In this document: one piece after another, positions 36,734 through 36,912 of the stretch
How the letters are laid out: every line of letters starts with the position of its first letter
Numbering within the stretch: the stretch's first letter is position 1
Notes under the pieces: generated by a model
The model's input: the letters and a program-made list of their open reading frames with translations, nothing else
Told to the model about the DNA's origin: nothing
Database searches by the model: none
Source of the DNA: CAG-390 sp003523225
GTDB taxonomy: Bacteria > Bacillota > Clostridia > Oscillospirales > CAG-272
DNA length: 36,912 bases
Direction of reading: 5' to 3'
Assembly: GCA_902461815.1 (NCBI GenBank)
Contig: CABPZE010000019.1
Coordinates: 1 to 36,912, forward strand
Translations under genes and position numbers: made by a program

Positions 36734-36912
36734 TCATCCGTCGCGTCATAGCCGCGCCACCTTCCCCGCTGGGGAAGGCTTTTTATCACTGCCAATTATT
36801 AAATAAAACTTTTCGAACTGCGGTTTAAAGATATTTCAGTTATATTAGTTGAAGAAAGAAGTTAATCAGCCTTCCCCAGCGGGGAAGGTGGCAGCCGTAG
36901 GCTGACGGATGA
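36734..36912. repeat. Inverted pair of dispersed palindromic repeats at the window end
   Basis: Copy 1 (36734-36779) and the reverse complement of copy 2 (36869-36912) share TCATCCGTC at one end and GCCACCTTCCCCGCTGGGG at the other, with a few differences between. About 90 A+T-rich bases separate them (36780-36868). The pattern resembles miniature inverted-repeat elements of gut Clostridia. The window stops exactly at the outer edge of copy 2. Confidence 0.7.
36760..36784 (+). terminator. Repeat-derived terminator after the methyltransferase gene
   Basis: CCTTCCCC-GCT-GGGGAAGG (36760-36778) is followed by CTTTTT. It lies inside copy 1 of the repeat and probably ends the TetR cassette transcript. 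Confidence 0.7.

Noticed and set aside
1..36912. CRISPR array, phage module or transposase gene
   Set aside because: No regularly spaced direct repeats and no Cas, integrase, terminase or transposase motifs were seen on either strand.

Overview
The window looks like a chromosomal contig from an endospore-forming, Gram-positive Clostridia member, most likely an uncultured gut or rumen Oscillospirales-type organism. The basis is a SpoVAF/GerA germination protein behind a sigma-G-like promoter, HPr kinase/phosphorylase, a CarD-type RNA polymerase regulator, a TFIIB-type zinc-ribbon gene paired with a TPM-domain gene, strong consensus sigma-A promoters, and GC-rich palindromic dispersed repeats of the kind seen in gut Clostridia. 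Taxonomy is inferred from gene content only. Both ends of the window lie in sequence that is probably multicopy (an rRNA-operon promoter and leader at the left, an inverted repeat pair at the right), so the window may be a whole contig broken at repeats.

Layout. 1-150: consensus promoter, A-tracts and leader typical of an rRNA operon pointing left out of the window. 328-1926: a membrane-tethered XRE regulator and an SGNH hydrolase (both minus). 2060-5866: a palindrome-rich control region, a structured leader, then two GT8 glycosyltransferases and two PlsC-like acyltransferases, a probable glycolipid or envelope-lipid operon. 6158-7486: aspartate kinase. 7487-9143: an island of terminators and inverted GC-rich repeats around an A+T-rich XRE-TPR regulator; it is flanked by two inverted copies of an unexplained conserved element that ends in a terminator. 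9144-12335 (minus): HIT protein, ribosomal protein S21 (too short for most ORF cut-offs), SpoVAF-like protein and HprK. 12593-14697: a parvulin lipoprotein and an overlapping single-pass membrane protein. 14834-16772: sugar O-acetyltransferase, tRNA-Ser(GGA) and a membrane-anchored unknown. 16809-17012: four stacked hairpins between convergent genes. 17033-22893 (minus): a four-gene GldA/GldF/GldG/DUF4340-type ABC export system.

23192-25191: zinc ribbon plus TPM membrane proteins. 25328-25843: CarD-like regulator (minus). 26116-28928: ribulokinase and a lone PTS EIIC-type permease. 28958-32282: a membrane-anchored unknown, serine acetyltransferase, glycerophosphodiester phosphodiesterase and a YkuE-type metallophosphoesterase. 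32285-33082 (minus): a four-helix membrane protein and a SecB-like protein. 33291-34328: GpsA. 34424-36675: a TetR-controlled cassette (TetR, alpha/beta hydrolase, 19-codon stub, SAM methyltransferase).

Themes. Envelope and lipid metabolism recurs: the GT8/acyltransferase operon, GDPD and GpsA (glycerol 3-phosphate supply), the parvulin lipoprotein and the Gld-like ABC system. Carbon control is represented by HprK and the AraB/EIIC pair, amino-acid synthesis by aspartate kinase and CysE. The least explained elements are the duplicated terminator-linked element at 7681-7762 and 9001-9081, the spoVAF inverted repeat that spans a sigma-G-like -10 and the start codon, the control region of the GT8 operon, and a SecB-like gene in a Gram-positive. 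All functions are inferred from sequence; no database search was possible.
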